Source of the DNA: Pseudomonas brassicacearum
Lineage (GTDB): Bacteria > Pseudomonadota > Gammaproteobacteria > Pseudomonadales > Pseudomonadaceae
Reading direction: 5' to 3'
Assembly: GCF_000585995.1 (NCBI RefSeq)
Contig: NZ_CP007410.1
Location: 4,925,430-4,989,429, forward strand
DNA: 64,000 nucleotides
Shown piece by piece: positions 12,196 through 22,437 of this stretch (within the stretch, counting starts at the first letter, position 1; each line of letters opens with the position of its first letter). The position numbers were made by a program, and so were the translations under genes. The notes under the pieces were generated by a model. It was not told the origin of the DNA. It searched no databases and was given only the letters and a program-made list of their open reading frames with translations.

Positions 12196-12564
12196 TCAGA
12201 TACCCCAAAGAATCTGCACACCCCAGACGAAGTACGCGAACATCGCGACGCCGCATACGGCCTGGAAGAGGAAACGTACGGCAGTCGCCGATTTGCCAAG
12301 CGCCATCGGCGTCAGGTAGTCGGTCGCGATGGTCCACATGCCGACCCAGGCGTGAGCGCCCAAGGCAACAAGGGCCAGTAGACTGAAGATACGCATTCCG
12401 TTGTGGGCGAACAGGCCGTGCCATTGGTCATAACCAATGCCCGGGTTCGCGACGAGGTACCCGATCAGAAAAATGAAATAAGCCGCGAGAACGACCGCAG
12501 ACACACGTTGTGCCATCCAGTCATAAAGGCCTGAACGCGACAGGTTCGTAACGCTGGTTACCAT
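12196..12564 (-). CDS. sdhD: Succinate dehydrogenase membrane anchor SdhD
   Basis: Small hydrophobic anchor (122 aa) that with SdhC holds SdhAB at the membrane and shapes the quinone and heme b site. Three transmembrane helices are visible, with the heme-ligand region in GAHAWVGMWTIATDYL. I chose the start at 12564 (MVTSVTNLSRSGLYDWM). An ATG two codons earlier is possible. It overlaps the end of sdhC by 7 bases, pointing to translational coupling. Confidence 0.93.
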   Translation of the reverse strand: MVTSVTNLSRSGLYDWMAQRVSAVVLAAYFIFLIGYLVANPGIGYDQWHGLFAHNGMRIFSLLALVALGAHAWVGMWTIATDYLTPMALGKSATAVRFLFQAVCGVAMFAYFVWGVQILWGI

Positions 12565-12932
12565 ATCCAAACTCCCGCCAGAACGATCAACACCGCAGAC
12601 ACGGCGATAATGATTTTCGAGCCCAGCTTGCCGCCTTCCAGCGTCTCACCGATGCCCATGTCCATGATCAAATGGCGCACACCGGCAACCAGGTGATACA
12701 GCAGAGCGGATAGGAGGCCCCATGCTACGAACTTGGCCAGAGGGCTGGTCAAGGCTGCCTTCACGTCGGCAAAACCTTCCTCAGAACCCAGGGATTGACC
12801 CAATGCATATAGCATGAAGCCAAGGCCCAGGAAGAGAATGATGCCGGAAACACGGTGAAGAAACGACGTAACGCCGGTGATGGGGAGTTTGATGGTCCTT
12901 AGGTCTAGGTTTACAGGTCGTTGGCTTTTCAC
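12558..12932 (-). CDS. sdhC: Succinate dehydrogenase cytochrome b556 subunit SdhC
   Basis: First gene of the sdh-suc operon and cytochrome b subunit (124 aa) of complex II. It has the family opening RPVNLDLRTIKLP, SFLHRVSG, three transmembrane helices and HLVAGVRHLIMD, which holds the heme-ligand histidine. The start is a GTG at 12932; the frame closes only four codons upstream, so no earlier start exists, and the ribosome site is only an A-rich GAAAAAAAG. In P. aeruginosa the PrrF small RNAs repress sdh under iron shortage; a weak GTG start would suit such control, but I have not shown a pairing site. Confidence 0.94.
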   Translation of the reverse strand: MKSQRPVNLDLRTIKLPITGVTSFLHRVSGIILFLGLGFMLYALGQSLGSEEGFADVKAALTSPLAKFVAWGLLSALLYHLVAGVRHLIMDMGIGETLEGGKLGSKIIIAVSAVLIVLAGVWIW

Positions 12933-13067
12933 GGCTTTTTTTCACACTGAAGAGCCCCTAACAATCAGGGCTAAGTTGTTGGGGCGCGCACTGGTCAGGT
13001 ACTCACCACCCAGGGAGTGACGACCCCCAAGAAAGCAGGCCCAAAAGCCCCTGGCGGTCGGTGGCCG

Positions 13068-13096
13068 AGTATAGACAGTTAGGCTACTAATGACAA
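13068..13096 (-). promoter_or_regulatory. Likely sigma70 promoter of the sdh-suc operon
   Basis: On the minus strand TTGTCA (13096-13091) and TATACT (13073-13068) are separated by 17 bases, each one base from consensus. It lies about 136 bases upstream of the sdhC GTG, leaving a long leader. Confidence 0.7.
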
Positions 13097-13210
13097 CGCG
13101 TTCACCTTCCCCTAATAGCGCATTGCACATAGGCGGCAAAAGGCGTAAACGGCAGGTAATTTCGCGGAAAAAGTCCGGTTAAAGCCTTCTGGAGCAAGAC
13201 TTTAGGCAAA

Positions 13211-13238
13211 TTGACATTCGGATTTATCTCACTATAGT
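13211..13238 (+). promoter_or_regulatory. Likely sigma70 promoter of gltA
   Basis: TTGACA at 13211-13216 and TATAGT at 13233-13238 are separated by 16 bases, close to consensus, 58 bases upstream of the gltA ATG. It is arranged back to back with the sdh promoter in a 364-base gap. Confidence 0.75.
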
Positions 13239-13296
13239 GGTGCGGGCCCTGCGTGGGGGGTCTGTCTGATGATTCCAAGCATTAATAGGAGGCCAC

Positions 13297-14586
13297 ATGG
13301 CTGACAAAAAAGCGCAGTTGATCATCGAGGGCGCAGCCCCCGTCGAGCTGCCCATTTTAACCGGCACCGTTGGTCCCGATGTAATCGACGTACGGGGCCT
13401 GACGGCCACGGGCCGTTTCACCTTTGACCCAGGTTTCATGTCGACCGCTTCGTGCGAATCGAAAATCACCTATATCGACGGCGACAACGGCATCCTGCTG
13501 CACCGCGGCTACCCGATCGAGCAACTGGCTGAAAAATCGGACTACCTGGAAACCTGCTACCTGCTGCTCAACGGCGAGCTGCCAACCGCAGAGCAAAAGG
13601 CCCAGTTCGTCAGCACCGTCAAGAACCACACCATGGTTCACGAACAGTTGAAGACCTTCTTCAACGGCTTCCGTCGCGATGCCCACCCGATGGCCGTCAT
13701 GTGCGGCGTTGTCGGCGCTCTCTCGGCCTTCTACCACGACTCCCTGGACATCAATAACCCCCAGCATCGCGAAATCTCCGCGATCCGCCTGGTGGCGAAG
13801 ATGCCGACCCTGGCAGCCATGGTCTACAAGTACTCCATGGGCCAGCCCATGATGTACCCGCGCAACGACCTGACCTATGCAGAGAACTTCCTGCATATGA
13901 TGTTCAACACCCCGTGCGAGATCAAACCGATCAGCCCGGTGCTCGCCAAGGCCATGGACCGGATCTTCATCCTCCATGCCGACCACGAGCAGAACGCCTC
14001 CACGTCCACCGTGCGCCTGGCAGGCTCCTCGGGTGCCAACCCGTTCGCCTGTATCGCCGCCGGTATCGCTGCACTCTGGGGCCCGGCCCACGGCGGTGCC
14101 AACGAAGCGGTACTGACCATGCTCGATGAAATCGGCGATGTCTCGAACATCGACAAGTTCATCGCCAAGGCCAAGGACAAGAACGATCCGTTCAAGCTGA
14201 TGGGCTTCGGTCACCGGGTCTACAAGAACCGCGACCCACGCGCCACCGTGATGAAGCAGACCTGCGACGAAGTGCTCAAGGAACTGGGGATCAAGAACGA
14301 TCCGCAACTCGAACTGGCCATGCGCCTGGAAGAGATCGCCCTGACCGACCCGTACTTCATCGAGCGCTCGCTGTATCCGAACGTCGACTTCTACTCGGGG
14401 ATCATCCTCAAGGCGATCGGCATTCCAACCAGCATGTTCACCGTGATCTTCGCCCTGGCGCGGACCGTCGGCTGGATCTCCCACTGGAAGGAAATGCTCT
14501 CCAGCCCGTACAAGATTGGCCGTCCACGCCAGCTGTACACCGGCTATGAGTCGCGTGACATCACCAAGCTGGAAGACCGCAAGTAA
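13297..14586 (+). CDS. gltA: Citrate synthase GltA (type II)
   Basis: Hexameric type II citrate synthase (429 aa) that condenses oxaloacetate with acetyl-CoA, the entry step of the TCA cycle. The N-terminal extension [12 protein letters not shown], the conserved [34 protein letters not shown] with a catalytic histidine, and [14 protein letters not shown] with the second histidine are all present. A strong AGGAGG ribosome site at 13287-13292 precedes the ATG. It is divergent from the sdh-suc operon, so the two promoters can be tuned together. Confidence 0.98.
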   Translation: MADKKAQLIIEGAAPVELPILTGTVGPDVIDVRGLTATGRFTFDPGFMSTASCESKITYIDGDNGILLHRGYPIEQLAEKSDYLETCYLLLNGELPTAEQKAQFVSTVKNHTMVHEQLKTFFNGFRRDAHPMAVMCGVVGALSAFYHDSLDINNPQHREISAIRLVAKMPTLAAMVYKYSMGQPMMYPRNDLTYAENFLHMMFNTPCEIKPISPVLAKAMDRIFILHADHEQNASTSTVRLAGSSGANPFACIAAGIAALWGPAHGGANEAVLTMLDEIGDVSNIDKFIAKAKDKNDPFKLMGFGHRVYKNRDPRATVMKQTCDEVLKELGIKNDPQLELAMRLEEIALTDPYFIERSLYPNVDFYSGIILKAIGIPTSMFTVIFALARTVGWISHWKEMLSSPYKIGRPRQLYTGYESRDITKLEDRK

Positions 14587-14620
14587 GACCTGCCTTGTAA
14601 CAAGGTCTCAAGCTGCACCG

Positions 14621-14659
14621 AAACAGCCCCCGCTTCTTATATAAGAGCGGGGGCTGTTT
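14621..14659 (+). terminator. gltA terminator
   Basis: AAACAGCCCCCGCT pairs with AGCGGGGGCTGTTT, followed by a T-rich tail (TTGTTTGGG), 34 bases after the gltA stop. A strong rho-independent terminator. Confidence 0.9.
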
Positions 14660-14710
14660 TGTTTGGGCCTTCCTCCTTTATTCCCCAAGTATTTCAGTGC
14701 CAGGCCTTAT

Positions 14711-14787
14711 GTCATCGCGAGCAAGCTCGCTCCCACAGTGGATCGATGTACACGCCCCCTTGTGGGAGCGAGCTTGCTCGCGATGAC
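14711..14787. repeat. REPIN, class A (GAGCGAGCTTGCTCGCGATGA type)
   Basis: Inverted pair: GTCATCGCGAGCAAGCTCGC at 14711 and its complement ending GCTCGCGATGAC at 14787, with a short spacer. Between the gltA and actP terminators. Confidence 0.9.
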
Positions 14788-14814
14788 GGTAGGCCTGCCA
14801 ACCTTGAAACTGGC

Positions 14815-14850
14815 ACAAAAAAATACCCCGGCCTCTCGACCGGGGTATTT
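14815..14850 (-). terminator. actP terminator
   Basis: AAATACCCCGG (14821-14831) pairs with CCGGGGTATTT (14840-14850); on the minus strand a T-run follows (complement of the A-run before 14821). It sits 21 bases past the actP stop. Confidence 0.9.
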
Positions 14851-14871
14851 CTTCAAGCTCTTATCGCTACA

Positions 14872-16530
14872 TCAATGGTTAACCGCCCCACTCGCCCCCA
14901 GGCCAGTCTGCGAACGCACGAACTGCGGGAAGAACAGCGCCCGTTCGTTTGCGCCTTCAGCCGACTTGTCGGTGATGGAGAAGAACCAGATGCCGACGAA
15001 GGCAATGGCCATCGAGAACAGCGCTGGGTACTCATACGGGAAGATCGCCTTCTCGTGCCCCATGATCTGCACCCAGATGGTCGGACCGAGCACCATCAGG
15101 CCCACGGCGCTGACCAGACCCAGCCAGCCGCCGATCATGGCGCCACGGGTGGTCAGTTTTTTCCAGTACATCGAAAGCAGCAGTACCGGGAAGTTGCAGC
15201 TCGCCGCGATGGAGAACGCCAGGCCCACCATGAACGCGATGTTCTGCTTCTCAAACAGGATGCCCAGGCCGATCGCCAGCACCGCCAGGGCGATGGTGGT
15301 GATTTTCGAGACGCGGATCTCGTCCTTCTCGTTGGCCTTGCCTTTCTTGATCACGCTGGCATACAGGTCATGGGACACCGCCGAGGCACCGGCCAGGGTC
15401 AGGCCCGCTACTACTGCCAGGATGGTGGCAAAGGCTACCGCCGAGATGAAGCCCAGGAAGATGCTGCCGCCCACGGCGTTGGCCAAGTGCACCGCCGCCA
15501 TGTTGTTACCACCCAGCAAAGCACCTGCCGCGTCCTTGAAGGCCGGGTTGGTGCTGACCAGCAGGATCGCGCCGAAGCCGATGATGAAGGTCAGGATGTA
15601 GAAGTAACCGATGAAGCCAGTGGCATACAGCACGCTCTTGCGAGCTTCCTTAGCGTCACTCACGGTGAAGAAGCGCATCAGGATGTGTGGCAAGCCAGCG
15701 GTACCGAACATCAGCGCCAGGCCAAGGGAGAAGGCCGAGATCGGATCCTTCACCAGACCGCCAGGGCTCATGATCGCCTCGCCTTTAGGGTGAACCTTGA
15801 CCGCTTCGGCAAACAGCATGTTGAAGTCGAAGTTGACGTGCTTCATCACCATCAGGGCCATGAACGAAGCACCCGACAGCAACAGCACCGCCTTGATGAT
15901 CTGTACCCAAGTGGTGGCCAGCATGCCGCCGAACAGCACGTAGAGACACATCAGGATACCGACCAGAATCACCGCAACGTGGTAGTCCAGGCCAAACAGC
16001 AGCTGGATCAGCTTGCCGGCACCGACCATTTGCGCGATCAGGTAGAACGCCACCACCACCAGCGAGCCGCAGGCGGACAGACTGCGGATCTGGGTTTGCC
16101 CGAGGCGATAGGACGCCACGTCGGCAAAGGTGTATTTACCCAGGTTACGCAGGCGCTCGGCGATCAGGAACAGAATGATCGGCCAGCCCACCAGGAAGCC
16201 GATGGAGTAGATCAGACCGTCATAACCAGACGTGAACACCAGCGCGGAAATACCCAGGAAGGACGCCGCCGACATGTAGTCGCCAGCGATTGCCAGGCCG
16301 TTCTGGAAGCCGGTGATCTTACCGCCGGCCGCATAGTAGTCGGCCGCGGAGTTGTTTTTCTTGGACGCCCAGTAAGTGATGTACAGGGTCGCGCCGACGA
16401 AGGCCACGAACATCAAGATAGCCGCGACGTTGAGAGGTTGCTTCTGCACGGCACCGGTCAGGGCTTCAGCCGCCCAGGCGCCGGGGGCGAACGCTGCGAT
16501 GCTCAATAGAGCCAGTAGACGCCGGATCAT
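14872..16530 (-). CDS. actP: Acetate permease ActP (cation/acetate symporter)
   Basis: Sodium:solute symporter family protein (552 aa) that takes up acetate and related short carboxylates. A signal-like N-terminus ([17 protein letters not shown], cleavage near AWA) is followed by about thirteen transmembrane helices; [17 protein letters not shown] is the family signature. I chose the start at 16530 since the open frame further upstream overlaps the neighbouring gene. The ATG overlaps the stop of the DUF485 gene (ATGA), so the two are coupled, as in the yjcH-actP pair of other proteobacteria and PA3235-PA3234 of P. aeruginosa. Confidence 0.95.
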   Translation of the reverse strand: MIRRLLALLSIAAFAPGAWAAEALTGAVQKQPLNVAAILMFVAFVGATLYITYWASKKNNSAADYYAAGGKITGFQNGLAIAGDYMSAASFLGISALVFTSGYDGLIYSIGFLVGWPIILFLIAERLRNLGKYTFADVASYRLGQTQIRSLSACGSLVVVAFYLIAQMVGAGKLIQLLFGLDYHVAVILVGILMCLYVLFGGMLATTWVQIIKAVLLLSGASFMALMVMKHVNFDFNMLFAEAVKVHPKGEAIMSPGGLVKDPISAFSLGLALMFGTAGLPHILMRFFTVSDAKEARKSVLYATGFIGYFYILTFIIGFGAILLVSTNPAFKDAAGALLGGNNMAAVHLANAVGGSIFLGFISAVAFATILAVVAGLTLAGASAVSHDLYASVIKKGKANEKDEIRVSKITTIALAVLAIGLGILFEKQNIAFMVGLAFSIAASCNFPVLLLSMYWKKLTTRGAMIGGWLGLVSAVGLMVLGPTIWVQIMGHEKAIFPYEYPALFSMAIAFVGIWFFSITDKSAEGANERALFFPQFVRSQTGLGASGAVNH

Positions 16531-16838
16531 TGCTGAGCCTCCTTGAGAATCGCATTGTTCAGGTCGTCGAACTCGCCGTTGGCGCGCCGTACGTAGATAG
16601 CAGTCAGGACGAAGGCCGAGAGAATCAGGCCAACACCGATGGGAATGCCCCAAGTGATAGTGGACTCAGGCGTGATCTTGGCCCCGAGAATATGTGGCCC
16701 GTAGGCGATCAGAAGAATGAAGCCGGAATACAACCCAAGCATGATCGCCGAGAGAATCCAGGCGAACTTTTCCCTTTTTCTCACCAGCTCCTTGAAGCGC
16801 GGGCTGTTTTGAATCGAGAGGTAAATGCTGTCGTTCAT
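16527..16838 (-). CDS. yjcH: DUF485 inner membrane protein, partner of ActP
   Basis: Small membrane protein (103 aa) with two transmembrane helices (around 25-50 and 60-88) flanked by charged ends, matching DUF485 (YjcH). Such genes almost always precede actP. A role in assembly or function of the acetate permease is inferred from linkage, not from motifs. Overlaps actP by 4 bases and follows no other gene closely, so it is the first gene of the pair. Confidence 0.9.
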   Translation of the reverse strand: MNDSIYLSIQNSPRFKELVRKREKFAWILSAIMLGLYSGFILLIAYGPHILGAKITPESTITWGIPIGVGLILSAFVLTAIYVRRANGEFDDLNNAILKEAQQ

Positions 16839-16978
16839 TGTTTTTATCCTCGCAGCACAGATTTAAGTTGGAACAACTCTACTCTATGCGGCTCAAGGGC
16901 AGGTTCCAGACGACCTTAGTATTAGAACGACATGACGGTTTTGCCAGTTTCTAGCCAAATTTCAGCAATTGCCCCCCG

Positions 16979-17068
16979 GTGGGAGCGAGCTTGCTCGCGA
17001 TGACGGCGCCACATTCAACATGGATGCAAGCAGACACACCGCTATCGCGAGCAAGCTCGCTCCCACAG
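16979..17068. repeat. REPIN, class A
   Basis: GTGGGAGCGAGCTTGCTCGC at 16980 and the inverted GCGAGCAAGCTCGCTCCCAC ending at 17067. It fills much of the gap between yjcH and betX. Confidence 0.9.
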
Positions 17069-17101
17069 GGGACCGGCGCAATCCAAAAATGACAGGCACA
17101 A

Positions 17102-17134
17102 AAAAACCGCATGACACAACGTCATGCGGTTTTT
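17102..17134 (-). terminator. betX terminator
   Basis: AAAAACCGCATGAC pairs perfectly with GTCATGCGGTTTTT around an ACAAC loop, giving U-runs on both strands. It lies 22 bases past the betX stop. Confidence 0.9.
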
Positions 17135-17156
17135 CGAGCCAGCTAGACCAGGCGAA

Positions 17157-18011
17157 TTACTTGCCGGTCCACTCTTTTACGCGGTCCGGGTGCTTGGCAA
17201 CCCAGTCCTTGGCAGCGGCGTCTGGCTTGGCACCTTCTTGGATCGCCAGCATGACTTCGCCGATTTCGTCTTTCGAAGCCCATTGGAACTTCTTCAGGAA
17301 CTCGGCCACTTCTGGAGCCTTGGTGCCCAGTTCCTTGCTGCCGATGCTGTTCACGGTTTCAGCCGCACCGTAGACGCCTTTCGGGTCTTCCAGGAAGCGC
17401 AGTTTCCACTTGGCGAACATCCAGTGCGGCACCCAGCCGGTGACCGCGATGGATTCGTTTTTCTTCTCGGCACGGGTCAGCTCGGCAATCATGCCGGCGC
17501 CGGAACTGGCCTTGAGTTGATAGCCGGTCAGGTCGTAATCCTTGATGGCCTGTTCGGTCTTGAGCATCACGCCCGAACCGGCGTCGATGCCGACGATGCG
17601 TTTTTTGAAGGAGTCGTCGGTCTTCAGATCCTCGAGCGACTTGGCCTTGACGTACTCCGGAACGATCAGGCCGATTTTTGCATCTTTGAAGTTGGGACCG
17701 TAATCGACCACCTGATCCTTGTTCTTGGTCCAGTAGTCGCCGTGGGTCACCGGCAGCCAGGCCGAGAGCATCGCGTCGAGCTTACCGGTGGCCACGCCCT
17801 GCCACATGATCCCGGTCGCGACCGCTTGCAGCTTCACGTCGTAGCCCAGTTTCTGCTTGATCACTTCGGCCGCCACATGAGTGGTCGCGACACTGTCGGA
17901 CCAACCATCAACGTAACCGATGCTCAGGGTTTTGGTTTCGGCGCTGGCCAGTGTAGAGCTGATGGCCAGTACCAGTGCGGCACCTGCGCCCAAGAGTTGT
18001 CGCATCTTCAT
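17157..18011 (-). CDS. betX: Glycine betaine/choline ABC transporter substrate-binding protein
   Basis: Periplasmic OpuAC-type binding protein (284 aa) with a Sec signal peptide (cleavage after LASA near residue 24). Tryptophans expected for an aromatic cage around a quaternary amine are present in VDGWSDS, SAWLPVTHGDYW and TGWVPHWMF. No permease or ATPase gene is adjacent, so it must deliver to a transporter encoded elsewhere, as P. aeruginosa BetX, CbcX and CaiX do with a shared CbcWV. Its place next to yjcH-actP is the same as P. aeruginosa PA3236 (betX), which supports betaine over carnitine; the exact ligand remains inferred. Confidence 0.85.
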   Translation of the reverse strand: MKMRQLLGAGAALVLAISSTLASAETKTLSIGYVDGWSDSVATTHVAAEVIKQKLGYDVKLQAVATGIMWQGVATGKLDAMLSAWLPVTHGDYWTKNKDQVVDYGPNFKDAKIGLIVPEYVKAKSLEDLKTDDSFKKRIVGIDAGSGVMLKTEQAIKDYDLTGYQLKASSGAGMIAELTRAEKKNESIAVTGWVPHWMFAKWKLRFLEDPKGVYGAAETVNSIGSKELGTKAPEVAEFLKKFQWASKDEIGEVMLAIQEGAKPDAAAKDWVAKHPDRVKEWTGK

Positions 18012-18438
18012 CGTTACTTCCCCGAAAGTGCTGCGCCCGGCGGTTGCCGAGCGGCGTCAACGTATTGTTATGGTGGACAGCGCCCCCATCACGCTCGCTT
18101 GCAAACCGGCTCGAACGTCAGTGGAGTACCGACCCGTCGATCATCAACCTGCGCCGATCTGGAACCTGCTCTGGCAGCGACGCCGATGCAACGAGAAACG
18201 ACATCAGAAAGCCAGTAGACCATTTCGGCTGTTTTTGCCACAAATCCCGGCTAAACCTTGGCGTGCCTGAATCAAGGAAGTCATCAGATAACTAGGCGCC
18301 TCCCATCACGACCGTGTATCGTCCCGCTACTATCGCGCCACGTCTGCGCCTGTTTTGCGTCCGTCATGGCACTTGGCTCCACTTCGGTGGTCATAGGCTG
18401 CGAACCTCATTCGGCACCTTCCTCTTAGGGATCTCGTC
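18012..18438. other. Divergent gap, nothing recognised
   Basis: A 427-base non-coding gap between betX (minus) and the hydrolase gene (plus). It must carry both promoters; I could not assign a site, including any for the betaine regulator GbdR. Confidence 0.5.
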
Positions 18439-19737
18439 ATGCTCCGTTCCTTGCGCTTCGCTGCCCTCATCGGCGGCCTTATCCTGAGTGCGTCCGCGCT
18501 GGCGGCAGATATTGACGCCGCCAGCTATGGCTATCCCTTGACCAACCCGTTCGAGGCGACCATTGCCACCACGCCGCCGGACCTGCGCCCGGAGCTGCCG
18601 TTGATCGAGGACATCAACCAGTCGGATCACAGCCTGACCCTGCGCCCGGAACGCGAGTTCATCCTGCCGGACAACTTCTGGCCGGTGAAGAGCCTCACTT
18701 ACCGCATGGCGATCCAGGATAAACCCGCGCCGCTGATTTTCCTGATCGCCGGCACCGGTGCGCGCTTTGACAGTAGCATCAATGAATACCTCAAGCGGCT
18801 CTATTACAAGGCTGGCTACCACGTGGTACAGCTGTCGTCGCCCACCAGCTTCGACTTCATGAGTGCTGCGTCGCGCTTTGCCACCCCTGGCATCAGCAAG
18901 GAAGACGCCGAAGACATGTACCGGGTGATGCAAGCCGTGCGCGCGCAGAACCCCAAGCTGCCGGTGACCGAGTATTACCTCACCGGCTACAGCCTCGGCG
19001 CCCTGGACGCAGCCTTCGTCGCGCACCTGGACGAAACCCGGCGCAGCTTCAATTTCAAGAAAGTACTGCTACTGAATCCGCCGGTGAACCTCTACACCTC
19101 GATCACCAACCTGGACAAACTGGTCCAGACCGAGGTCAAGGGCATCAACAACACCACTACGTTCTACGAATTGGTGCTGAACAAGCTGACCCGTTACTTC
19201 CAGCAAAAGGGCTACATCGACCTCAACGATGCCCTGCTCTATGACTTCCAGCAGTCCAAGCAACACCTGAGCAACGAGCAGATGGCCATGCTGATCGGCA
19301 CCTCGTTCCGTTTCTCGGCGGCCGACATTGCGTTCACTTCGGACCTGATCAACCGTCGCGGCCTGATCATCCCGCCCAAATTCCCGATCACCGAAAGCAC
19401 CAGCCTGACGCCGTTTCTCAAGCGTGCGCTGCAATGCGATTTCGACTGCTACCTCACCGAGCAGGTGATCCCTATGTGGCGTGCGCGCACCGACGGCGGC
19501 AGTCTGTTGCAACTGGTCGACCAGGTCAGCCTGTATGCGCTGAAGGATTACCTGCACGACAGCCCGAAAATCTCCGTCATGCACAACGCCGACGACGTCA
19601 TCCTCGGCCCGGGCGACCTGGGCTTCCTGCGCAAGACCTTCGGCGACCGCTTGACGGTTTATCCATTGGGCGGTCACTGCGGCAACATCAATTACCGCGT
19701 CAACAGCGACGCCATGCTGGAGTTCTTCCGTGGCTAA
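18439..19737 (+). CDS. Secreted alpha/beta-hydrolase-like protein, coupled to a VacJ-like gene
   Basis: 432 aa with a clear signal peptide (MLRSLRFAALIGGLILSASA, cleavage at ALA). FLIAGTGARF and the nucleophile elbow GYSLG (Ser near residue 184) resemble alpha/beta-hydrolases, with a C-terminal MHNADDVILGPGDLGF and GGHCGNINY that could hold the acid and histidine. It is therefore probably a periplasmic esterase or lipase, but no substrate can be named. It overlaps the next gene, a VacJ/MlaA-like protein, by 8 bases, which suggests shared work on envelope lipids. The same pair occurs near betX in P. aeruginosa (PA3238-PA3239). Confidence 0.75.
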   Translation: MLRSLRFAALIGGLILSASALAADIDAASYGYPLTNPFEATIATTPPDLRPELPLIEDINQSDHSLTLRPEREFILPDNFWPVKSLTYRMAIQDKPAPLIFLIAGTGARFDSSINEYLKRLYYKAGYHVVQLSSPTSFDFMSAASRFATPGISKEDAEDMYRVMQAVRAQNPKLPVTEYYLTGYSLGALDAAFVAHLDETRRSFNFKKVLLLNPPVNLYTSITNLDKLVQTEVKGINNTTTFYELVLNKLTRYFQQKGYIDLNDALLYDFQQSKQHLSNEQMAMLIGTSFRFSAADIAFTSDLINRRGLIIPPKFPITESTSLTPFLKRALQCDFDCYLTEQVIPMWRARTDGGSLLQLVDQVSLYALKDYLHDSPKISVMHNADDVILGPGDLGFLRKTFGDRLTVYPLGGHCGNINYRVNSDAMLEFFRG

Positions 19738-20518
19738 ATATCTCCTGCTTATCGCTGCGTTAATGAGTGCCGGCATGGTCCATGCCGATAACAGCAAGGC
19801 CAATGCGCCTGTGGTGGTGGATTCCGATGGCTTCAAGGAGCCGTTGAGCAAGCTCAAGTTCAACCCGGGGCTGGACCAGCGCGAGTTCGAGCGCTCGACC
19901 CTCAATGCCCTGAACGTCTATGACCCGCTGGAGTCCTGGAACCGCCGCGTCTACCACTTCAACTACCGCTTCGACCAATGGGTATTCCTGCCCGTCGTCG
20001 ATGGCTACCAATACATCACCCCAAGCTTCGTGCGCACCGGAGTGAGCAACTTCTTCAATAACCTTGGGGATGTGCCGAACCTGATGAACAGCCTGCTGCA
20101 ATTCAAGGGCAAGCGTTCGATGGAAACCACGGCGCGGCTGTTGCTCAACACCACCGTCGGCATCGCCGGATTGTGGGACCCGGCCACCGCCATGGGCCTG
20201 CCGCGCCAGAGCGAAGACTTCGGCCAGACCCTGGGCTTCTACGGCGTGCCCGGCGGCGCGTACTTCGTACTGCCGATCTTCGGCCCCTCGAACCTGCGCG
20301 ATACTTCAGGCTTGCTGGTGGACTACACGGCTGAATCGGCGATCAACTTCCTGAACGTCGCCGAAGTCAGCGCCAACCACCCGGAACTGCTGCTCCTGCG
20401 CGGCGTGGACAAGCGCTACCAGACCAGTTTCCGCTACGGCCAACTGAACACGCCGTTCGAGTATGAAAAGGTCCGCTACGTGTACACCGAGTCGCGCAAG
20501 TTGCAGATCGCCGAATAA
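19730..20518 (+). CDS. VacJ/MlaA-family protein without a lipobox
   Basis: 262 aa MlaA-type protein; the family extracts misplaced phospholipids from the outer leaflet of the outer membrane. The core NVYDPLESWNRRVYHFNY and later LLNTTVGIAGLWDPA, EDFGQTLGFYGVP and GPSNLRDT are typical. The N-terminus MAKYLLLIAALMSAGMVHAD reads as an ordinary Sec signal and has no cysteine for lipidation, unlike classical MlaA lipoproteins. It is probably a soluble or periplasmic paralogue; P. aeruginosa has a canonical MlaA elsewhere. Coupled to the upstream hydrolase. Confidence 0.85.
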   Translation: MAKYLLLIAALMSAGMVHADNSKANAPVVVDSDGFKEPLSKLKFNPGLDQREFERSTLNALNVYDPLESWNRRVYHFNYRFDQWVFLPVVDGYQYITPSFVRTGVSNFFNNLGDVPNLMNSLLQFKGKRSMETTARLLLNTTVGIAGLWDPATAMGLPRQSEDFGQTLGFYGVPGGAYFVLPIFGPSNLRDTSGLLVDYTAESAINFLNVAEVSANHPELLLLRGVDKRYQTSFRYGQLNTPFEYEKVRYVYTESRKLQIAE

Positions 20519-20541
20519 CTTTCGGCCACCCCAAAACCCAC

Positions 20542-20631
20542 TGTGGGAGCGAGCTTGCTCGCGATGAGGGCCTGACATTCAACATTTATGTTGCCTGACA
20601 GACTGCTATCGCGAGCAAGCTCGCTCCCACA
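20542..20631. repeat. REPIN, class A
   Basis: TGTGGGAGCGAGCTTGCTCG at 20542 and the inverted copy ending CTCGCTCCCACA at 20631, between converging genes. Confidence 0.9.
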
Positions 20632-20651
20632 ATTGTTATGCATTGCCAGTC

Positions 20652-21566
<915 letters not shown>

Positions 21567-21696
21567 GGAAGGCTCCTTGAACAATAATGCTGCGCAGCAT
21601 ACCGCGAGCGGCACGGCCATGGGGCATTCTTGAGCGCCGCGCGAGGCCGGTGCTACCATGCGCCACCGCCAGAACAGGCAAGGAACCCCTGGGTTT

Positions 21697-22305
21697 ATGA
21701 GCACTATCCGCGAGCGCAACAAAGCATTGATCCTGCGTGCCGCCAGCGAAGAATTTGCCGACAAGGGCTTCGCCGCGACCAAAACCAGCGACATCGCGAC
21801 CAAGGCGGGCTTGCCCAAACCCAACGTCTATTACTACTTCAAATCCAAGGAAAACCTCTATCGCGAGGTCCTGGAAAGCATCATCGAACCGATTCTCCAG
21901 GCCTCGACGCCCTTCAATGCCGACGGGGTGCCGGGTGAAGTATTGAGCCACTACATCCGTTCCAAAATCCGCATCTCCCGCGACCTGCCCTTCGCCTCGA
22001 AAGTCTTCGCCAGCGAAATCATGCACGGTGCCCCCCACCTGAGTCCCGACCTGGTGGAACAACTCAACGCCCAGGCCCGGCACAACATCGACTGCATCCA
22101 GACCTGGATCGACCGCGGCCAAATCGCCCCCATCGACCCCAACCACCTGATGTTCAGCATCTGGGCCGCCACACAAACCTACGCCGACTTCGACTGGCAA
22201 ATCTCCGCCGTGACCGGCAAGGCGAAGCTGGATGAAGCCGACTATGAAGCGGCGGCACAGACGATTATTCGGTTGGTGTTGAAGGGGTGTGAGCCAGATC
22301 GCTAG
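21697..22305 (+). CDS. TetR-family regulator, RutR-like
   Basis: 202 aa. An N-terminal TetR helix-turn-helix (residues about 10-55, [19 protein letters not shown]) and a C-terminal domain with [20 protein letters not shown] and [29 protein letters not shown], strongly like E. coli RutR, which senses uracil and thymine and controls pyrimidine and purine genes. Start chosen at the second ATG ([10 protein letters not shown]); an extension to 21658 is possible. No pyrimidine degradation genes are next to it; it is divergent from the DUF808 gene, which could be a target. The RutR function itself is inferred. Confidence 0.85.
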   Translation: MSTIRERNKALILRAASEEFADKGFAATKTSDIATKAGLPKPNVYYYFKSKENLYREVLESIIEPILQASTPFNADGVPGEVLSHYIRSKIRISRDLPFASKVFASEIMHGAPHLSPDLVEQLNAQARHNIDCIQTWIDRGQIAPIDPNHLMFSIWAATQTYADFDWQISAVTGKAKLDEADYEAAAQTIIRLVLKGCEPDR

Positions 22306-22320
22306 GCTCAGGACCGAGTC

Positions 22321-22423
22321 GCCGCCTTCGCGAGCAGGCTCGCTCCCACTGGTTCCGATGACGAGCACAAGATGTGTGAACACCGCAAATCCCTGTGGGA
22401 GCGGGCTTGCTCGCGAAGGCGGC
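22321..22423. repeat. REPIN beside the RAYT gene
   Basis: GCCGCCTTCGCGAGCAGGCT at 22321 and inverted GCTTGCTCGCGAAGGCGGC ending at 22423 (class B, GCGGGCTTGCTCGCGAA type, left arm with one variant base). It ends 14 bases before the 3' end of the RAYT gene. Confidence 0.9.
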
Positions 22424-22437
22424 AACTCGATTTCAAG

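Noticed and set aside
14659..16509. A 616-codon plus-strand frame opposite actP
   Set aside because: It begins in the gltA terminator and a REPIN and runs antisense to a confident symporter gene; composition is Arg/His/Gln-rich as typical of shadows.
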